A stretch of 64,000 nucleotides of DNA from Lucinisca nassula (lineage: Eukaryota; Mollusca; Bivalvia; Lucinida; Lucinidae). The notes under the pieces are model-generated. The model saw only the letters and a list, made by a program, of their open reading frames with translations. It had not been told where the DNA came from and did not search any database. Where the stretch lies: assembly GCA_963580285.1 (NCBI GenBank), contig OY757011.1:166561406-166625405 (forward strand), in the 5' to 3' direction. Positions 10,848 through 21,419 of the stretch are shown here, piece by piece. The translations under genes were made by a program, and so were the position numbers. Every line of letters starts with the position of its first letter. The first letter of the stretch is position 1.

Positions 10848-11424
10848 TTTGCTTTTTGGCTAACAGACAGATCAGACTGCAGCTCGGACCCTGACGAACC
10901 GGCCTGGTCACATTGGCCTGTTTTACGTTATTTCGAGGCGCCAAAATCAAACAGCGATTGCGGCGACATTTTGGGATTTTATAAATTATTTTCGTCATTT
11001 CAGCTAGTGAACACCTGCTATTTACTGAAGAAAAAAATGGGTATCTATCTTTGAAACTATTGTCACACTTTGCATCGCTAATGATAACCTCACTATCAAA
11101 CACCTAAATTACGACCCGCTTTAATTTAAACAGTAACAAGTTTACAGGATTTAAAAACACTTATTGTCAATGAGATAATTAGTTTATCTTCAACTACTAA
11201 TCCGTTTAATTATATGCAAACACCGGGCAATCACCTCGACACGTTTTTCGCACCCCGATGACAATCAAAGGTGTGCCGACGCACGTGATTCTGACTGTCA
11301 ATATAACACCGCGCAGGCAAAAAATGGGACGTCCTTAGTACTCAATAAACACAGAAAGAGGTTACAGCTAAGAAGGCGGAGCAAACGTTTTGCAAACCGC
11401 TAAAAGTGGGCGGGTTTATACGTC
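10848..11424. other. Non-coding stretch, no recognised gene
   Basis: No domain-bearing frame. The sequence is unique-looking at this scale. I see no terminal repeats. Confidence 0.4.
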
Positions 11425-11554
11425 TCGGTAAAGATTTTTGGCCGTACAGGGAAATTTTCAGGAGTCTGCAGGACGCCTTTGATGTTTAATTTGGGCGTCC
11501 AGAAGCAATTTAAGGACGTAATATACGCCGTACGTCCGCCTAACGGAAGCCCTG

Positions 11555-11850
11555 TTTTCCTGCTTCAAATAGTCTTGCACAATGAACACCTTGTGCCATG
11601 ATGCATTGTCATGTAGCAATCTGACATTGGCCAAACCAGTTGCGGGTCTCCGTTCTTTGAAATATTTCTTCAATTTTCGAAGAACTTTATTCTTGTAAAA
11701 CTTCGCATTTACAGATTTGCCTTTAGGCACAGCAACCTGAATAGCAGGGCCCTGATTTGAAAAGAATATAGCATACATTACCTTCTTGGCGCTTCCCCCC
11801 CCCCCCCTCCCGAATCTCGATTCTGGTGAGTGGGGGGCATTAAAAAACAT
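11555..11850 (-). pseudogene. Mariner transposase central fragment
   Basis: On the minus strand the protein reads SAKKVMYAIFFSNQG, then LANVRLLHDNASWHKV and a QDYLKQE end. HDNA is the block of the second catalytic aspartate in mariner DDE/D transposases, and KVMYAIFF is the strand before it. The match stops after LKQE (about 11555); the last 32 residues of the open frame come from unrelated sequence. A G-run encoded by the C-tract at 11797-11809 interrupts the N-terminal side. The third-aspartate block is absent. It is a dead fragment. Confidence 0.8.
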
Positions 11851-12050
11851 CTACCATTCAGGATCCAATTATATGAAATGACCTCTTAACCCTGTTGGAT
11901 TTGTTTACAGCTGAAATGACCTCAGGGTATGTTGAGTGATTATTTGTATGAAATAGTCACCATAACTTCATTTCTTGACATGTAAACAGGGCAATGTTGT
12001 GAACCTGTCAAGTCTTCTGTCCTTCAATTAATAACCTTAAGTTAACCCAT

Positions 12051-12261
12051 TTAACCCTTGTCCCGCTGAGCCCGGATATGCCTTATCTTTGAAGCAATGT
12101 AGATCCAGATCAGATGGCTCCTGAAGAAGCCATCTGATCAGGATCTTCATTGTTTGCCATCCAGTTTATGAATTTGTTGCAATAATTTGCATCAAGTAAT
12201 CTGATTGGCTGATAATTTAGTGGGTGTGACATATTTAAATATTCAGCAGGACAAGAGTTAA
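12051..12261 (-). mobile_element. MITE-B, TTAA at both ends
   Basis: TTAA at 12051-12054 and 12258-12261. The ends are TTAACCCTTGTCCCGCTGA and the inverse of TTAACTCTTGTCCTGCTG. The core has AGATCAGATGGCTCCTGAAG and its inverse. The left flank has another TTAACCC eight bases before (12042), suggesting a worn neighbour. Confidence 0.8.
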
Positions 12262-12413
12262 TATCAGCAAACACAAACTGGACACTGCCAAAAAGTGCAG
12301 GAGACACTGTAGAACACAATTGTTTGTTCAGGAATTCAGTTTGCAAAAGGCTGTTATTTTCTGAGTAATTTCCTAGAATAACACATCTCAAGTTCAAAAT
12401 GGACACCTGTTAT

Positions 12414-12645
12414 ACAGTACAGTCTTAGAAATCTTATTATCCCTCACGATCGTGCATGAACGAGAAAAGGATTACGCTTCGCGCACAACCCTCGCAAAAC
12501 CCACGCTAGTTCCACGCTTGATCCACGCTTATTTCACGTTTGTCCACGCTCGTATCTCGCAACCATCGCGATCCACGGAAAGCCTTCACGCTACACGCTT
12601 AGGTCCACGTTGGCCCACGCTACTCTCGCGCATCAATTTTTATCG
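12414..12645 (+). repeat. CCACGC-rich element with CACGATCGTG terminus
   Basis: It starts ACAGTCTTAGAAATCTTATT, then ATCCCTCACGATCGTGC, followed by about 180 nt in which CCACGCT/CCACG recurs every 10-25 nt. The other copy, inverted, is at 26270-26496 and shares the same terminus. It has no coding sense. The family is not recognised. Confidence 0.7.
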
Positions 12646-12659
12646 AAATACATGTACAT

Positions 12660-13754
12660 GTATAGGTTTTTGTTCATTAAATTACAACCCATTGGAATAA
12701 AAATATAAAAAAAAAACATTATGAATGGTTAAGTACCGTAAATTACGACTAAATGACCCGGTGAAACAAAGCATGAAATGATTATAGTGCTTCTGTGACT
12801 ATGAAGAAAGAGATAGTGTTCGGTTTCCTTAAATTGGCAATTAAATTGGCAATCAAACATACATGTAGCTATCCGTAGTATTATTTACTCTCCACTTACG
12901 TAACAAACAAGTATGCTTAAGCTGCAGATAATTACATGTATGATTGATTGGCCTGGTCAAACAAAATATCGCCCCAAGAAATTTAACACCAACTGACCCG
13001 GTGAAACAAAGCATGAAATAATTACAGAATTAGGTTTTAAATGGTCCGAGACGATGAAGAAGATCGCGATGAGGCCCAAAGAAATTAATCACTTAACTTT
13101 TTTTGGAATTTTGAAGAAATATTGTGTAATTGAACCTAATTTTTTTCTCCGGGTACTCCGGTTTTTGGCCCTACTCTGATTAAAAATCGGCTTCATTACG
13201 AAAACACGCCTATAAAATACAATGCCACCTTTATCGCCGAAAAAAAATGAAAATTTTAAGGTGAAAACTTGTAATATTTTTCTTATTTCTGCTGAAAATA
13301 TAGATTGTGGGCACTCGTTAGAACCGCCTCATCGAGTTGTTGGTGAGACGTAAAGCTGAACGACTCACTTTACTGCTCGTTCAGGACTTACTGCCATGCG
13401 CTGGCTCAAACTACAGTTAGCGAGGCGATTCCATTTTTTGTAGTGTTTGTTCGTCGCTGCGATACATGTAAACGTATCTGTGACGTGACCAGCGTTATTT
13501 GCGTAAACAGTTCAGATCCCAATCTGAATGCCCGATGATTGTCTCTGATCAGACCTCGCGGTTGTGCAGGCTGATCAACTCTTGTCAGGCTCCAATCTGA
13601 GTCTTTACCGGTCATGCGAATCTTATTGTATTTGGCTGGCGCTCGCTCGAACTTTGCTTCGTGTTTAACGAGGCGATTCCATTATTTATAATAACAATCA
13701 TGACATTTACATATGTAGCATAACTTGTAATAACTCCTGTTTTCGTGTGTGCGT

Positions 13755-13790
<36 letters not shown>

Positions 13791-13980
13791 CGTGTAGATC
13801 ATGATCAGATGCCTACAAAACGGAAATGCTTTTCAAACTGCGCATACGGAAAGGCTGATCTACGCTGGTTAGGCAGGATTTGCAGGTTAATCTTGAGTTT
13901 TTGCAGGTCGTGCAAGCACTGGGTCTGATGGGTTAAAGTGACGTTCACAAGAATGATCAGCCATGACTTTAGCATACATA
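12660..13980. other. Non-coding stretch with dispersed short repeats
   Basis: TGACCCGGTGAAACAAAGCA occurs at about 12755 and 12995. GCGAGGCGATTCCAT-type phrases occur at about 13420 and 13670. A SINE-3 tail fragment (TTCTCCGGGTACTCCGG) lies near 13145. Some of it matches 14464-14660 (GCGTAAACAGTTCAG and AAAACACGCCTAT). No gene. Confidence 0.5.
13756..13786. repeat. Poly-T run of about 31
   Basis: An uninterrupted T tract. It could be the tail of a minus-strand retrocopy, but no source is visible beside it. Confidence 0.9.
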
Positions 13981-13984
13981 ATTA

Positions 13985-14070
13985 CGCCCCGCCCATCGGG
14001 GCTTGAAGAAATAGATGGGCTACGCAGAGCTGAAATCGACCGCAAACGAGTACTTGCTTGTTTATAATGG
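13985..14070 (+). mobile_element. SINE-1 5' fragment
   Basis: CGCCCCGCCCATCGGGGC head, then GAAGAAATAGATGGGCT and GCAGAGCTGAAATCGACCGC. It breaks off after the ACGAGTACT block. Confidence 0.7.
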
Positions 14071-14145
14071 CCAAATCGAAATCGTTCTTGAGCACATAGC
14101 AAATTGTTCCCAAAGCTCTAGTTATCTATATACACCACAACCTCT

Positions 14146-14448
14146 TGGCCCCCCGCCCATCGGGGCTAAAGAAATAAATGGGCTGCATGATGCTTCCACG
14201 CAGAGCTGTATCCGACCGCACACGGAAACTGGTAAACCACTTAGAGGATCTAAGCCTGCCCAGGCAAAGCGGTGCGAGAAGGACCGTCCATGATTATAAA
14301 CCCTAATGGTTTCATTGGGCGCCAGGGCTTGAGATGTCATTTCATCTCAATGTCGGATAAGAGTCCCACAAAATTGGATGCAACGTCTCATAAATGACCT
14401 ATACAGTGTTGACGGGGACGTTAACCCTCAAATCAAACAAACAAACAA
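14146..14448 (+). mobile_element. SINE-1, near full length
   Basis: It runs from the CCCGCCCATCGGGGC head through GCTGCATGATGCTTCCACGC, TTTCATTGGGCG and GAGATGTCATTTCATCTCAA to GTTGACGGGGACGTTAAC and an AAACAAACAAACAAAAC tail. Confidence 0.85.
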
Positions 14449-14685
14449 AACATACATAATTTTTGTTATTTGCGTAAACAGTTCAGTTCCTTATCCGAGT
14501 ATCAGACGAGGTTTTCGTCGACTGATCAGTCAGAACTTTCTCGCTACACAGCTATCTTTATCACCTCACCGAGGCGTTTTGCAAAAAGTTCAGCCTTTTA
14601 CCGTCCAAGTTCGTTCACCATAGGCTAAGACATTACGAAAACACGCCTATTGAAATACATCGGTAAAATTTTGGCGATGTCTGCT

Positions 14686-14768
14686 GACAGCCGGCTGGCA
14701 CCAGACTTTTAGGTCTAGTGACAGCCGGCTGTCACCAGACCTAAAAGTCTGCTGACAGCCAGCAATAA
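14686..14768. repeat. Composite palindrome, copy 1
   Basis: Inner palindrome AGACTTTTAGGTCT–GTGACAGCCGGCTGTCAC–AGACCTAAAAGTCT, centred on GCCGGC, flanked by inverted GCTGACAGCC. The inverse of the whole block with flanks (GGTAAAATTTT side, AATAATATT side) is at 18536-18622. Confidence 0.9.
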
Positions 14769-14799
14769 TATTTCTTCAATACTAAGTACATTTTCATAT

Positions 14800-15230
14800 T
14801 CTTATCTTCACCATATGTCTGGATCCAATTATAGAACTAGAAATGTATAAAGTTTGATTCAAATTCATCAATTGGGCATGAGCTTGGGTGCAGAAAACCA
14901 ATTTTTGGCTGAAAATCAAGTTTTCTGGAGCCTATGACCTTAAAAATTAGGACAAGGTCACCAGAGTCTAATTAAATTTTTTGTTGCTGGTATATTGAAA
15001 AGTTGGACCAAAATTCATTGATTTGTTCATGAGATAGGGTGCAGACAAGCCATTTTTGTCCAAAGTTGACAGTTTTTAGGGGCCTGGGCCTTTTAAAACC
15101 AAAACATGACTGATTTCCCCCTCCTAGTGAACCATGTAAGATTGGTCACAAATCCACAATCCATCCATAGGTTCAGGAGATATAGTGCCTAAATCAGGAT
15201 ATGCCGAGCTGCTGTCGCGGATGCAAACAG
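14800..15230 (+). repeat. E6 dispersed tandem-core repeat fragment
   Basis: Two to three diverged units: CATGAGCTTGGGTGCAGAAA and CATGAGATAGGGTGCAGACA, each followed by a TTTTTGGC/GTC block and an AAGGTCACC or CCTGGGCC block. The same units, inverted, lie at 26980-27360. Confidence 0.6.
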
Positions 15231-15276
15231 GAACTGCACCTAAAACAACATATCCTTCTCCCCCTGTTATTTTTTT

Positions 15277-16324
15277 AGCTCACCAGAGCCGAAGCTTATG
15301 GAATAGGCAGTTGTCTGTCATCGTCTGACGTCAACACTTTTAAATGACAACTCCTCTGAAGCCACTGAGCCGATTCAGCCCAAACTTAATCTGTAGCATC
15401 CTTGGGCTGGGGGATCGAAATGGGCTCATTAGTTTGGTTGCTGTGGCAACTTGGAGTTTCCATGGGGAAAATAGAAAAATGGCATTTACTGCCAAGCCTT
15501 TGACAAAAAATTTATAGAAATGTTCCTTGAGTAAATTTCTTTCAGCCATATACTTTTATGCCAACCTGGGTGTGCCGAGACCATGTCCCATCCCCTCCAA
15601 TACATAAAAGGCCATGTATCTTGGAAACCATTCAGATCCCCACCCCCAAACCATTTATATTCTTGTTCTTTGTGATAAGACACACTCAGTGACACCAACC
15701 TGGGGATCCCCTGGTTGTGCTGGGGCCATGCCCCACCCCCTCCACTTAGTTAATCCAATATCTCAGAAACGGTTCAAATCCGCACTCCTAAACCATATAT
15801 ATTCTTGTTCCTTATAAGACACATTCAGTGATACCAACCTAGGGGTCTCCCAGGGTGTGCCTGAGTGCCATGTCCCGACACTCCACTTCAAAAAAGGCGA
15901 AATATCTGAGAAACCGTTCAGGTTACCCCATCCCTAAACCACATTTAATTTTTTCCTTATGATAAGACGCATTCAGTGATACCAACATGTGGGCCCAGGG
16001 GGTGTTCCGGGTCCGCCGGCCCACCCCTCCACTCGTACAGATCCCCACCCTTAATCCATATATATATGTATTCTTGTTCCTTTTGATATGCCGCATTCAG
16101 TGATAACAACCATGGCTTCATTGGGTCCATGCCCCATCCCCGCTACTTCATAAAATAACAAATATTTCAGACACAGTTTCGACATGGGTGCTCCGGGCTA
16201 TGGGGGTATGTTTGGGAGACTTTAAAATCGGTATATTAAAATCATATGTTAAAATATATTGCTGCCAGTGGACAGTGCCCACCTGAGATCTGGTGAGCAA
16301 AGTGGCCTATGGACCTCCTGTTTT
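15277..16324 (+). mobile_element. E2 element, short copy: tandem-core, Helentron-like candidate
   Basis: Left end AGCTCACCAGAGCC. The core has several diverged units containing CCATATATATTCTTGTTC, GATAAGACGCATTCAGTGA, CCATGCCCCACCCC. The right end has CTGGTGAGC (inverse of the start), the imperfect hairpin around GGCCTATGGACC, then TCCTGTTTTT. Same design as the copies at 50229 and 58499. Confidence 0.7.
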
Positions 16325-16329
16325 TGTTT

Positions 16330-16490
16330 TGGTTTTATGGCCCTTTCAAGATTTTCACTTATTTTGAGCTGGTTGTTAATCAGAGGTGGGAAAAAACCAG
16401 AGTTCCTGGATAAGAACCACATGACCGTCCCTTGCAGAACCTCCTAATGATTAACAGTTGGTGCTTTTATCCACTAGGCCATGAAGTCTA
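16330..16490 (-). mobile_element. SINE-3, minus strand
   Basis: On the minus strand it has a tRNA-like head ATGGCCTAGTGGATAAAAGC, a TTAATCATTAG loop, the phrase TCTGATTAACAACC and a tail TTGAAAGGGCCATAAAACC. It sits within a few bases of the 3' end of the E2 element. Confidence 0.65.
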
Positions 16491-16597
16491 TTTGTTGGGG
16501 GACATAATTCTGGTCATACTTGATAGTCATAACAAAGCATTGATTCTACCTACACTGACATTATATTCTGGGATGTCTTAGATGCTAGACTAATTAT

Positions 16598-17655
16598 ACC
16601 CCTGGCATATGAAGTATGCTATGGGGGTATATAGTTTTAGACTGTCATTCGACCATTTGTCTGTCCATCCGTCTGGTAACATTGTGGTTAAAGTTTTTGT
16701 TTTGTTTGAGTTGCGGTTTTACATCCCCATCAACACTATTAAGGTTGTTTTGGAGACATTGCTTCTAATTTTGTGGGACTTTTACCCGACATTCAGGAGA
16801 TGAAATGACATCTCAAGCCCTACCACCCATAAAAAACGTTAGGGTTTAAAGAGCCGTCCGACTCGCATCACTTTTCCTGGGCAGACTTAGACCTAAGCTG
16901 TTTACCAGTATTCAAGTTCGGTCAGTTTCAGCTCTGCGCGGAAGCACCGTGCAGCCCAATCTATTTCCCCAGGCCCCGATGGGGGGTGGGTGCTTGGTTA
17001 AAGTTTTGCCTCAAAGTTTCTAAGAGATTTTATCTTCTGAACCCTTTGTTAGATATAGTTGATACTTACATTGAAGTTACATACTGGTCTCACAATTTCA
17101 TTGATGCATGTCCCACCCCCACAGTGACCTTGAGGTCAAGGTCACAGACTCAGAAATTTTACACTTGGTTAAAGTTTTAAGACAAAGTTTATAGATGCGT
17201 GTATGTGCTAAACTCTAAGACAAACTCAGTTGATAGTTGCATCAATGATGCATACCAGTCCAAAGATTTTGTGATGTATGTCCCTTCCCCCACCCATGGT
17301 GACCTTGACCTCAAGGTCACAGACTTAGAAATTTTACATTTGGTTAAAATTTTATGACAAAGTTTATACATGTAGATGCCTGTATTTTCTAAACTCTAAG
17401 ACAAATTCAATTGATACTTGCATCGAAGTTGCATACCAGTCCAAAGATTTCATTGATGTATACCCCACCCTGCTGCTTCAGTAACATGGATGCCCCCACC
17501 CTTCAGTAACTTTGATGCCCTCACTCCATTTAGAAATTTTATGTTTGGTTTAGCTTTTACAAGCACATTTGTAGATTCTTACAGCTTCTTGACTTCTTCA
17601 TTCATATTACATAAAGCCTGAAAGATATATCAAAGGGTGGCGCTGACCGGGGGTA
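16598..17655 (+). repeat. E4 dispersed tandem-core element, split by a SINE-1
   Basis: It opens with a hairpin, TACCCCTGGCATATG / GTATGCTATGGGGGTA. A TCTGTCCATCCGTCTGG tract follows, then about three units of 170-180 nt (TTGGTTAAAGTTTTA, AGACAAAGTTTATA, CTAAACTCTAAGACAAA, GGTGACCTTGACCTCAAGGT). It ends near GGGGGTATGC, the inverse of the start. A SINE-1 interrupts it at 16698-16994. Confidence 0.7.
16698..16994 (-). mobile_element. SINE-1 with target-site duplication
   Basis: Flanked by the direct repeat TGGTTAAAGTTTT at 16685-16697 and 16995-17007, so the insertion into E4 is well defined. Full body from the tail complement to GATGGGGGGTGGG. Confidence 0.9.
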
Positions 17656-17728
17656 TGCGTGACTCTTTCTTTAGTTTTTAAGCACTCATATTTTCCAAAC
17701 CATTTGATGGATTGGGTCCATATTTGGA

Positions 17729-18027
17729 ATGTGTTTGTTTGAATTGAGGTTTAACATCCATGTCAACCCTTATTTAGGTCACTTTGGAGACGTTGCTTCC
17801 AATTTTGTGGGACTTTTACCTGACATTGAGATGAAATGACATCTCAAGCCCTGCCGCCCAATGAAACCAAAAGGCTTATATGCATTGGACAGTCTGACTC
17901 ATTCCACTTTGCCTTGGCAGGCTTAGTCCTTCGAAGCGGTTTACCAGTACTCATGTGTGGTCAGTTTCAGCTCTGCGGGGAAGCACCATGCAGCCCAATT
18001 TATTTCTCCAAGCCCCAATGGGGGGGT
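17729..18027 (-). mobile_element. SINE-1, near full length
   Basis: It runs from GTTTGTTTGAATTGAGGTTT to GCCCCAATGGGGGGG with the usual internal blocks. It sits in a gTCCATATTTGGAAT repeat (17729 side and about 18030), a likely target-site duplication. Confidence 0.85.
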
Positions 18028-18069
18028 GCAGGTCCATATTTGGAATAATCATAGTTATTTTATAAAGTG

Positions 18070-18165
18070 AATCAGCAATACACCTCACCACCACAAACAC
18101 CTATGCCAATAGCCTCAAAGACACTATTCCAGGCGAGATATGCTGTCTGATGACAACTGTTGTAC
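18070..18165 (+). repeat. E7 3'-end fragment
   Basis: Reads AATCAGCAATACACCTCACC … GCGAGATATGCTGTCTGATG ACAACTGTTGT. The same end, better kept, is at 46980-47097, where a GTC-TAAT-GAC hairpin precedes AGCTCTTGT. Confidence 0.5.
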
Positions 18166-18535
18166 CGGTAACACGACTTTTTGGGGGTGAGGTGAGCCCC
18201 TAGATGGGGGCATCTGTGTTGTATTGACACATTTCTAGTTCTGTCAGTGCTGTTCAAACCCAGATGAAGTGTGTGCCCCCCACTCTTCTCAAGTTTGTAC
18301 ATGTAAGTTCTGCTGATGGTATGCCTAGAAATAACCTTATGATTTATGATTTAGAACTAAGCTGCAATAATACCAGCATTGTTACACAAAGTTTGAACAA
18401 AAATACAAGTCCCCATTAGAAATTATTGCATCCTTCACTGTTCAACAAAGTTCTGTAAGCGGTATGGTAGCTCATGTAACAGGATAAGTTATTTAGTTAA
18501 AAAGAATATGCTTATTATTGAGTAAATATTATACC
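18166..18535. other. Non-coding stretch, nothing recognised
   Basis: No domain-bearing frame and no visible termini. Confidence 0.4.
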
Positions 18536-18622
18536 CGGCTGTCAGCAGACTTTTAGGTCTGGTGACAGCCGGCTGTCACTAGACCTAAAAGTCTGGTGCC
18601 AGCCGGCTGTCAGCAGACACTT
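18536..18622. repeat. Composite palindrome, copy 2 (inverse of copy 1)
   Basis: Same inner palindrome as 14686-14768, and the block as a whole is its reverse complement, including the unequal ends (CCGGCTGTCAGCAGAC left, GGTGCCAGCCGGCTGTC right). Confidence 0.9.
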
Positions 18623-18799
18623 CCTAAAATTTTACCACCCAAAACGGAATTTTTCAGATAAAAATCCTGATAATTTTCTTATTTCTGCTCAAAACATAGA
18701 TTGTGGGTACTCGTTAGCACAACCTCGGCGAGGCGGTTGTAACGGGTACCCACTATCTAATGCATCTATATAAGAACATAAAGATTAACCCCTGTAAAC

Positions 18800-19860
18800 C
18801 CCAGCTTCGCTATATAAAAGTGGGATTGAAGGGGGTCATAACTATATAGGCATGCATTTTTGCGTGATGAATAAAAAAGTAGTTGCATTCACAAGGTTTG
18901 TGACAGTTTGAAGGACGGACGAACGGACGGACGAACACCAGTGACGAAAATAATATACCCCCAAAAAACAATAACCAGTGACACAACCCAATAAATCGTA
19001 TACCCTTTAGCTGAAAAATAAAATGTCGTAGCCGGAGCTGACTGGTTTTGGCCGTCGGTCCCATGTTCAGCATGTTTAAAAACAAACCATTGAGATCGTA
19101 CATTAGCTAGCGCTCGACATGAACAAAGACCCAGAATAACATGCACTGTCAAAAGTAAGTGTTTTCGCTAATTTCACCATAGATAGAAATGCGGCCACTT
19201 GTGACGGACGGACGAACAACAATGACGAAAATAATATACCCATGTTTTTTTCTTCAAAAAAAAAAAAACAAAAAAAAAACGGGTATATTAAAATCAACAG
19301 CATACCCCTATTTTAATCAGTAGACTCGACCAACGAATCGTATACCTTTTTTACTGAAAATAAATGTCGCAACCGGCCTCATGTTCAGCATATTTTAAAA
19401 CAAACCACTGAGATCGTACATAAGTTAGCGCTCGACATAAAACCCGTGCTACTACAAAGACCCAGACGGCCCCCGCCCATCGGGGCTTGAAGAAATATAT
19501 GGGCTGCATGATGCTTCCACACAGAGCTGAAACCGACCCGCACACGAGTACTGGTAAACCGCTCATGCAAAGCGGTGCGAGCCGGCCCGTCCATGCATAT
19601 AAACCCTATTGGTTTCATTGGGCAACAGGGCTTGAGATGTCATTTCATCTCATTGTCGGGTAAAAGACAAAGTCCCACAAAATTCGAAGCGACGTCTCCA
19701 AAATGACCTTTACATTGTTCAAGGAGACGTAAAACCTTTATCAAACAAACAAAACAAAGACCCAGAATAACATGCATTGTCAAAGGTAAGTGTATCATTT
19801 CACCATGGGTAGAACTGCGGCCACTTGTGATGCCTGAATATTGACCAGACTGCATGGATG
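18800..19860. repeat. Internally duplicated repeat block with GGACGGAC tracts
   Basis: The series GGACGGACGAAC – TGACGAAAATAATATACCC – TAAATGTCG – CATGTTCAGCAT – ACAAACCA – GAGATCGTACAT – TAGCGCTCGACAT – AAAGACCCAGAATAACATGC – GCGGCCACTTGTGA occurs at 18905-19200. It occurs again at 19200-19470 and is completed at 19755-19830 after a SINE-1. Two tandem copies of a roughly 290-bp unit on the minus strand are likely. Confidence 0.75.
19467..19753 (+). mobile_element. SINE-1 with target-site duplication
   Basis: The direct repeat ACAAAGACCCAGA at 19454-19466 and 19754-19766 brackets the element. Head CCCCCGCCCATCGGGGC, tail CAAACAAACAAA. Confidence 0.9.
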
Positions 19861-20180
19861 CGCACGCCAACCTGGAAAACCGTCCACGAAAGGTGGGTGC
19901 GTGTGTTATTTCAGCGACTTCCAGTGTATTCATAGGCGAAAGGCTCATAGACATATTACGCATGTGCGTAAAGTAAAAAAAAATACTTGCCTTTCGGGAG
20001 CAAATTCTTTCCGTCAAGAGTAGCATCCCATCTCGGAAAAGGTTTTTATTATTACACAGCACCACAGAAGTTTTAGGTAGATTGACAAGCGACCAAAAGT
20101 TACGAAGTGCAGAAGCTTTACGATACTAATTCTAAATGATTGTCACTAATTTGTATGAAATCCAGGTTTGAGACGCCAAG
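19860..20180. other. Non-coding stretch, no recognised gene
   Basis: Short frames on both strands carry no known motif. Confidence 0.4.
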
Positions 20181-20310
20181 TTCTGCAACGGAAGGTCAGG
20201 TGGTTTTTCTCCGTGTACTCCGGTTTTCGCCCACCTATGATTAACGATCGGCTCGATATGAGTGAAATAATCTTGAAAGGGCCAAAACCAAAAAAAAAAA
20301 AAAAAAATGA
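20180..20310 (+). mobile_element. SINE-3 3' fragment with poly-A
   Basis: GGTGGTTTTTCTCCGTGTAC, CTCCGGTTTTCGCCCACC, TGATTAACGATCGGC, then AAAGGGCCAAAACC and an A run. It matches the 3' half of the copy at 54784. Confidence 0.65.
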
Positions 20311-20608
20311 AATCCAGGTAACGGTTTATTAAAGCCGCGCTGTTCGTATCAGTGAGGCCAGAGTAGTGTGTAAAGGTTTACCTGCAGAATCGATCTGGTC
20401 TGGAAATGGCAAACAGGGTAGATCCCGGTCAGACGCCAAATAAAGGGCCTCTGATTAGAGTCTGCATTGTTTAGAGTTAAGGCATTTAAGGGATTAACGA
20501 ACAAATGTCAGAGCTCCCATCCAGGGCCTTTTTCCCAGCCTACACTCAGACAATCATTAATGCCTGGATTAAACCATCTTATTGTAATGCTGTTTTCATT
20601 ATTTCTCC

Positions 20609-20918
20609 ATTTGTTTGAATTGGAGTTTAACGGCCCAGTCAACACTATTTTAGGTCATTTTTGAGCCGGTCAGTTGACCTATCCACACTTTCCTGGACAG
20701 GCTTATACGTGTAAGCGGTTAACCAGTACAGTACACATTATTTCGCCAGAAACTGACAGCTGCCCTTCTTGAATCAGCGGAAGGGAGAGAATGACCGTAG
20801 AAAAGATTCCATGATCAATCTCCACGAAAGAATGTTGCCGACCCCGGCAGGAATCGAACCCGCGTCCTCCTGATCACCAGTCAGATGCGCATCCGACTGA
20901 GCTACCGAGGCCGGTGTC
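20609..20918 (-). mobile_element. SINE-2, full length with tRNA-like head
   Basis: On the minus strand the head is GGCCTCGGTAGCTCAGTCGG…GGGTTCGATTCCTGCC, with canonical pol III A box (TAGCTCAGTCGG) and B box (GGTTCGATTCC), then GGTCGGCAACATTCTTTCG. The body includes CTTGAATCAGCGGAAGG on the plus strand. The tail ends in CGTTAAACTCCAATTCAAAC, almost the same as the SINE-1 tail. Confidence 0.9.
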
Positions 20919-20930
20919 ATTATTTCTCCA

Positions 20931-21240
20931 TTAACCCATTTCAGACTGGAAACCCCTAAACGGGTACCCTGGCAAACAGTGCAGGCCCAGATCAGACGCC
21001 ACAGAACGCGGCGTCTGATCAGGGCCTACACTGTTTGCAAAAAGGTCAGCCTTTTTCCTAATCAATTTTGAAGAAAACACAACCTGACATCCCTAAATTT
21101 TTAAATGGACTCCTGCCATATACAAGCTGGAAGATTCCATTTGGTACAAGTCTTTAAACCGAGGTCCCGTCTCCGTATGACCTTAGCTGTTGGCGGGACG
21201 TAAAACTAAAACTCACTCACTCCATTTGGTACAAATCTCG
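20931..21240 (+). mobile_element. MITE-A with a SINE-5 fragment inserted near its right end
   Basis: It starts TTAACCCATTTCAGACTGG, has the core CAAACAGTGCAGGCCCAGAT … CACTGTTTGC, and reaches TCCATTTGGTACAA at 21140-21153. That 14-nt phrase recurs at 21224-21237, bracketing a 5'-truncated SINE-5 (CTTTAAACCGAGGTCCCGTC … CTCACTCAC). The MITE's own TTAA end beyond it is lost. Confidence 0.8.
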
Positions 21241-21419
21241 CTTCTCGTGAACAACCAGTGTGACAGATTGCTTTTTTCCATGCGCTGTCTCCGACTGAGC
21301 ACATGATTCCCACGAATTACCGCAGTTCGTCATGTAAGCACGTGCAGTTTTACCACACTACGTCATAATAGTGAGCACGCGCACAGTTATTGCGTGTGAA
21401 AAGGCACTTACAAGAACAT

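Noticed and set aside
10477..11103. Minus-strand frames of 97-105 codons
   Set aside because: The first is the E1 array read backwards; the second has no recognisable domain, and no splice or start context supports it.
12452..12700. 82-codon plus-strand frame
   Set aside because: It lies in the CCACGC-word element; composition-driven.
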